Origin: Longimicrobium sp.
GTDB taxonomy: Bacteria; Gemmatimonadota; Gemmatimonadetes; Longimicrobiales; Longimicrobiaceae
Length of the DNA stretch: 7,819 bases
Reading direction: 5' to 3'
NCBI GenBank assembly: GCA_030446945.1
Contig: JAUJMI010000117.1
Span: 1,592 to 9,410, forward strand
Made by a program: the position numbers and the translations under genes. The notes below the pieces were generated by a model. It saw nothing but the letters and a program-made list of their open reading frames with translations. It was not told the origin of the DNA and did no database searches. Positions 5,654-7,819 of this stretch are shown in pieces. Within the stretch, counting starts at the first letter, position 1, and every line of letters starts with the position of its first letter.

Positions 5654-5700
5654 AGTCCGCGCAGGCGTCGCGCAGGCGGACTTTGTGCTGTTGTTGCAGC
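5654..5700 (-). repeat. Repeat module B2, inverted, with 11-bp duplication in the hairpin
   Basis: On the - strand the box GCTGCAACAAC (5700 down to 5690), AGC and ACAAAG lead into AGTCCGC. On the + strand the 10-mer CGCGCAGGCG occurs at 5658-5667 and again at 5669-5678. Removing one 11-base unit gives AGTCCGC-GCAG-GCGGACT, the same length and design as the A3 hairpin at 1601-1618. Confidence 0.7.
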
Positions 5701-5738
5701 GAGTTCACTCGACCCACTCCCCCCAACCCCGCAGCGCC

Positions 5739-7781
5739 TTGATCCTCACCCGCCGCGACTTCCTGAAGGCCGGCCTCGCCGCCGCGCTCACGCCGGGGGC
5801 GTCGTTCGCGATGCCGCCGCGCGCGTTCTCGTTCGCGTTCTTCTCGGATACGCACCTCGCGCTCGGGCGCAACGAGCGGGAGTGCAGGGCGATGATGGAG
5901 GAGATCGCGAGCGGCATCCGCCCCGACTTCGCGGTCAACGGCGGCGACGTGACGGACTACGGGTGGCGCGGCGAGTATGAGGGGTACGCGCGCGTGCTGG
6001 CCGGGATGCCCTTTCCCGTCCACCACATCCCCGGCAACCACGACGTGCGCTGGTCGCCGCTGGGGCCGCAGATCTATGCCCAGTACTGCGGCGAGCCGTT
6101 CCGCTCCTTCTCCCACAAGGGGTGCCGCTTCGTCCTCCTGGACAGCTCGGTGCCCCTCTCGCATTGGGGGCACTTCGAGAGCGGGCAGCTCCGCTGGGCC
6201 GAGCGCGAGCTGCGCAAGGTGGGGCGCGAGACGCCGGTCTTCGTCTTCACCCACCACTGGGTGGGGCGCGACCGGGTGATGGTGGACAACGAGAACGAGC
6301 TCCTGCGCGTACTGGAGCCGTACAACGTGAAGCTCGTCTTCAACGGCCACGGCCACCAGGACCTCCTCTGGCACTGGAACGGCGTCGCCGGGACGATGAA
6401 CAAGGGGCTGTACCAGGGCTCGTACCAGCGCGTGGACGTGGACTGGGACGCCGGCGAGGTGCGCCTCTCGCGCCGCACGACGCAGTCGCCCGAGCTTCGT
6501 CCGCTCCTGGCCGTGCCGCTGGCCCGGCGCCGCGATGCGCGCCCGCTTTGGGCCGTGGGCGTGTCGCTGGTGGGGGCGGGCGCGCCGGTGCCCACCCGGG
6601 CGGAGGGCGCGCGCGAGTTCCGCTGGGACGAGGGCGCATGGGCCCCGCTCCCCCTCGCCGGGGCGCCGACGGCGGCGCTGCGGCCGGGGGCGCACCTCCT
6701 CTCCCTGCGCGCGGGCGAGGGGGGCGCGCAGCGTGCCTTCCCCGTGCGCGTGACGGGCACGGATGCCGGGCTCCGCCCACGTTGGGAGCGGCGGCTGACC
6801 GGCGGCGTCATGTCGCACCTGCGGCTGGCGGACGGCGTGCTCTTCGTCAGCGCGATGGACGGCTCCATCACCGCGCTGCGCGCCAGCGACGGCTCGCCGG
6901 TCTGGACGGCGCGCACCGAGGGGTACTGCCACTCGTCGCCCACGGTGGACGCGGGGCGGGTGATCGTGGGGAGCGCGGATGGCGGAGTGTACGCCTTCGA
7001 CGCCCGCACCGGACGCCGCCTCTGGAAGCACGCCACGGGCGGCCCGGTGTACGCGTCGGCGGCCGTGGCGGGGGGGATCGCCGCCATCGGCTCGGGAGAC
7101 GGGACGGTGTACGGGCTGGACGCGCGCACCGGAGCCGTGCGCTGGCGCTTCGCCCTCCCGGCCGGCGACACCGCGTTCGCGCAGAGCCCCGCCGCGACGG
7201 ATGGGGAGCGCTTCTACGTCGGAGCGTGGGACCGCAACCTGTACGCGCTGGAGGTGGCCACCGGGCGCGAGGTGTGGCGGCGGCAGTGCACCGACAAGTC
7301 GTTCGCGTACTCGCCGGCCATCGGCGGTCCGGCGGTGGGCGGCGGGCGGGTGTACGTCCCCTCCAACGACAACGTCCTGCACGCCTTCGAGGCCGCCACC
7401 GGCGCCCCGCTGTGGCGCGCCACGGCACTGGGAGACAAGTTCGGCTACTCCTCGCCCACCCTGGTCGGCGATCGCATCTACGTCGGCTGCCTGGGAGACA
7501 AGGGGCAGGTGCGCTGCGTCTCCGCCAGCGACGGCGGCGAGCTGTGGATGACGGAGACGGGCGGCGAGATCTACGATTCCTCCCCGGCGGTCAGCGACGG
7601 GCGCGTGGCGATCGGCTCGGTAAACGGCACGCTGCACCTCCTCGCGGCTGACGACGGGAAGCTGGTCGCGCAGCACCGCTTCCCCACGGGCCACTTCCTC
7701 GCCTCCCCGGCGGCGGGCGGGCGCTCCGTGTACGCCGCCACCTTTTCCGACGTGGTGATGGGGTTCGACGTAGCCGGGTGA
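5739..7781 (+). CDS. Tat-exported metallophosphoesterase fused to a PQQ-like beta-propeller
   Basis: From TTG 5739 the product has 680 residues. It opens with a twin-arginine signal, LTRRDFLKAG plus an alanine-rich core and a likely cleavage near residue 24, so it is probably exported folded. A calcineurin-like phosphoesterase domain (about 30-215) shows the full two-metal set: Asp37 and His39 (SDTH), Asp70 (GGDVTD), Asn100 and His101 (GNHD), His172 (FTHH), His204 and His206 (GHGH). A beta-rich linker follows (about 215-345). Eight repeats of the type DGxVYAFDARTGRRLW run from about 346 to the end, as in eight-bladed PQQ/BamB-like propellers. The substrate is unknown. The start is unsure: GTG 5685 is in frame but falls in repeat copy B and would put 18 residues before the signal. 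No Shine-Dalgarno precedes TTG 5739. Confidence 0.88.
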   Translation: MILTRRDFLKAGLAAALTPGASFAMPPRAFSFAFFSDTHLALGRNERECRAMMEEIASGIRPDFAVNGGDVTDYGWRGEYEGYARVLAGMPFPVHHIPGNHDVRWSPLGPQIYAQYCGEPFRSFSHKGCRFVLLDSSVPLSHWGHFESGQLRWAERELRKVGRETPVFVFTHHWVGRDRVMVDNENELLRVLEPYNVKLVFNGHGHQDLLWHWNGVAGTMNKGLYQGSYQRVDVDWDAGEVRLSRRTTQSPELRPLLAVPLARRRDARPLWAVGVSLVGAGAPVPTRAEGAREFRWDEGAWAPLPLAGAPTAALRPGAHLLSLRAGEGGAQRAFPVRVTGTDAGLRPRWERRLTGGVMSHLRLADGVLFVSAMDGSITALRASDGSPVWTARTEGYCHSSPTVDAGRVIVGSADGGVYAFDARTGRRLWKHATGGPVYASAAVAGGIAAIGSGDGTVYGLDARTGAVRWRFALPAGDTAFAQSPAATDGERFYVGAWDRNLYALEVATGREVWRRQCTDKSFAYSPAIGGPAVGGGRVYVPSNDNVLHAFEAATGAPLWRATALGDKFGYSSPTLVGDRIYVGCLGDKGQVRCVSASDGGELWMTETGGEIYDSSPAVSDGRVAIGSVNGTLHLLAADDGKLVAQHRFPTGHFLASPAAGGRSVYAATFSDVVMGFDVAG

Positions 7782-7819
7782 TCTCGGACCTGAGCGGCGG
7801 AGGTCGTCGTCGGGGTTGG

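Larger units (their letters stand above)
5553..5711 (+). repeat. Multi-hairpin intergenic repeat, copy B
   Basis: This is the second member of the family seen at 1441-1656, filling the gap between the broken lipoprotein gene and the phosphoesterase gene. In order: GCGGTTG-AACAA-CAACCGC (5553-5571); GGGC-CGAA-GCCC (5581-5592); the 23-base block shared with copy A (5590-5612); CGGC-TAAA-GCCG (5614-5625); AGTCCGC/GCGGACT with a 15-base loop (5654-5682); the box GTTGTTGCAGCG (5690-5701), the reverse complement of a copy A box; and CGAG-TTCA-CTCG (5700-5711). Order and orientation match copy A, but the element is about 55 bases shorter. A C-rich tail (5712-5730) leads to the next start codon. No coding potential or transposase is visible. 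Confidence 0.78.

Noticed and set aside
5553..5711. Insertion sequence remnant
   Set aside because: No transposase fragment can be read in any frame; the element is treated as a non-coding repeat.
5442..7694. Open - strand frame of 750 codons antisense to the phosphoesterase gene
   Set aside because: It lacks recognisable domains and is rich in Arg/Ala/Pro/His as expected for the shadow of a high-GC gene; the + strand frame has full catalytic motifs.

Overview
The window is 7.8 kb of very GC-rich bacterial DNA (roughly 70% G+C by eye). All genes are on the + strand and closely packed: several start codons overlap the preceding stop, and GTG and TTG starts occur. Three short lipoproteins, a Tat-exported enzyme and a particular hairpin-rich intergenic repeat suggest a Gemmatimonadota organism, perhaps Longimicrobium-like. 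That placement is inference from composition and remembered family resemblance; no rRNA or other marker is present to confirm it.

Layout: (1) 1-1134 is the 3' part of alaS (editing domain, coiled coil, C-Ala domain), followed by a GTG-started small unknown gene (1131-1448) overlapping its stop. (2) 1441-1656 is a multi-hairpin repeat, copy A. (3) 1685-2787 holds two ATGA-coupled lipoprotein genes of unknown function. (4) 2852-5014 is a tightly overlapping three-gene unit: a ferritin-like diiron protein, a FabG-like short-chain dehydrogenase, and a cytoplasmic L-asparaginase. (5) 5111-5529 encodes a small lipoprotein with a segment like a TonB-receptor plug; its frame is broken by one missing base. 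(6) 5553-5711 is copy B of the repeat. (7) 5739-7781 encodes a Tat-exported metallophosphoesterase fused to an eight-repeat PQQ-like beta-propeller. The last 38 bases hold nothing recognisable.

The protein genes are mostly recognisable housekeeping or accessory families. AlaRS charges and proofreads tRNA-Ala, and the asparaginase yields aspartate and ammonia. The lipoproteins and the phosphoesterase act outside the cytoplasm.

The least explained signal is the repeat. Copies A and B are colinear over about 160-216 bp. Each carries a box close to GCTGSAACMAC followed by GAAG and a hairpin, in both orientations. Stem changes are compensated and the loops fall into two classes (CTSC or TRAA). 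The two ends of each element form an imperfect inverted pair. It looks like an undescribed REP/BIME-like or MITE-like family, or a structured RNA family, occupying the two largest intergenic gaps.
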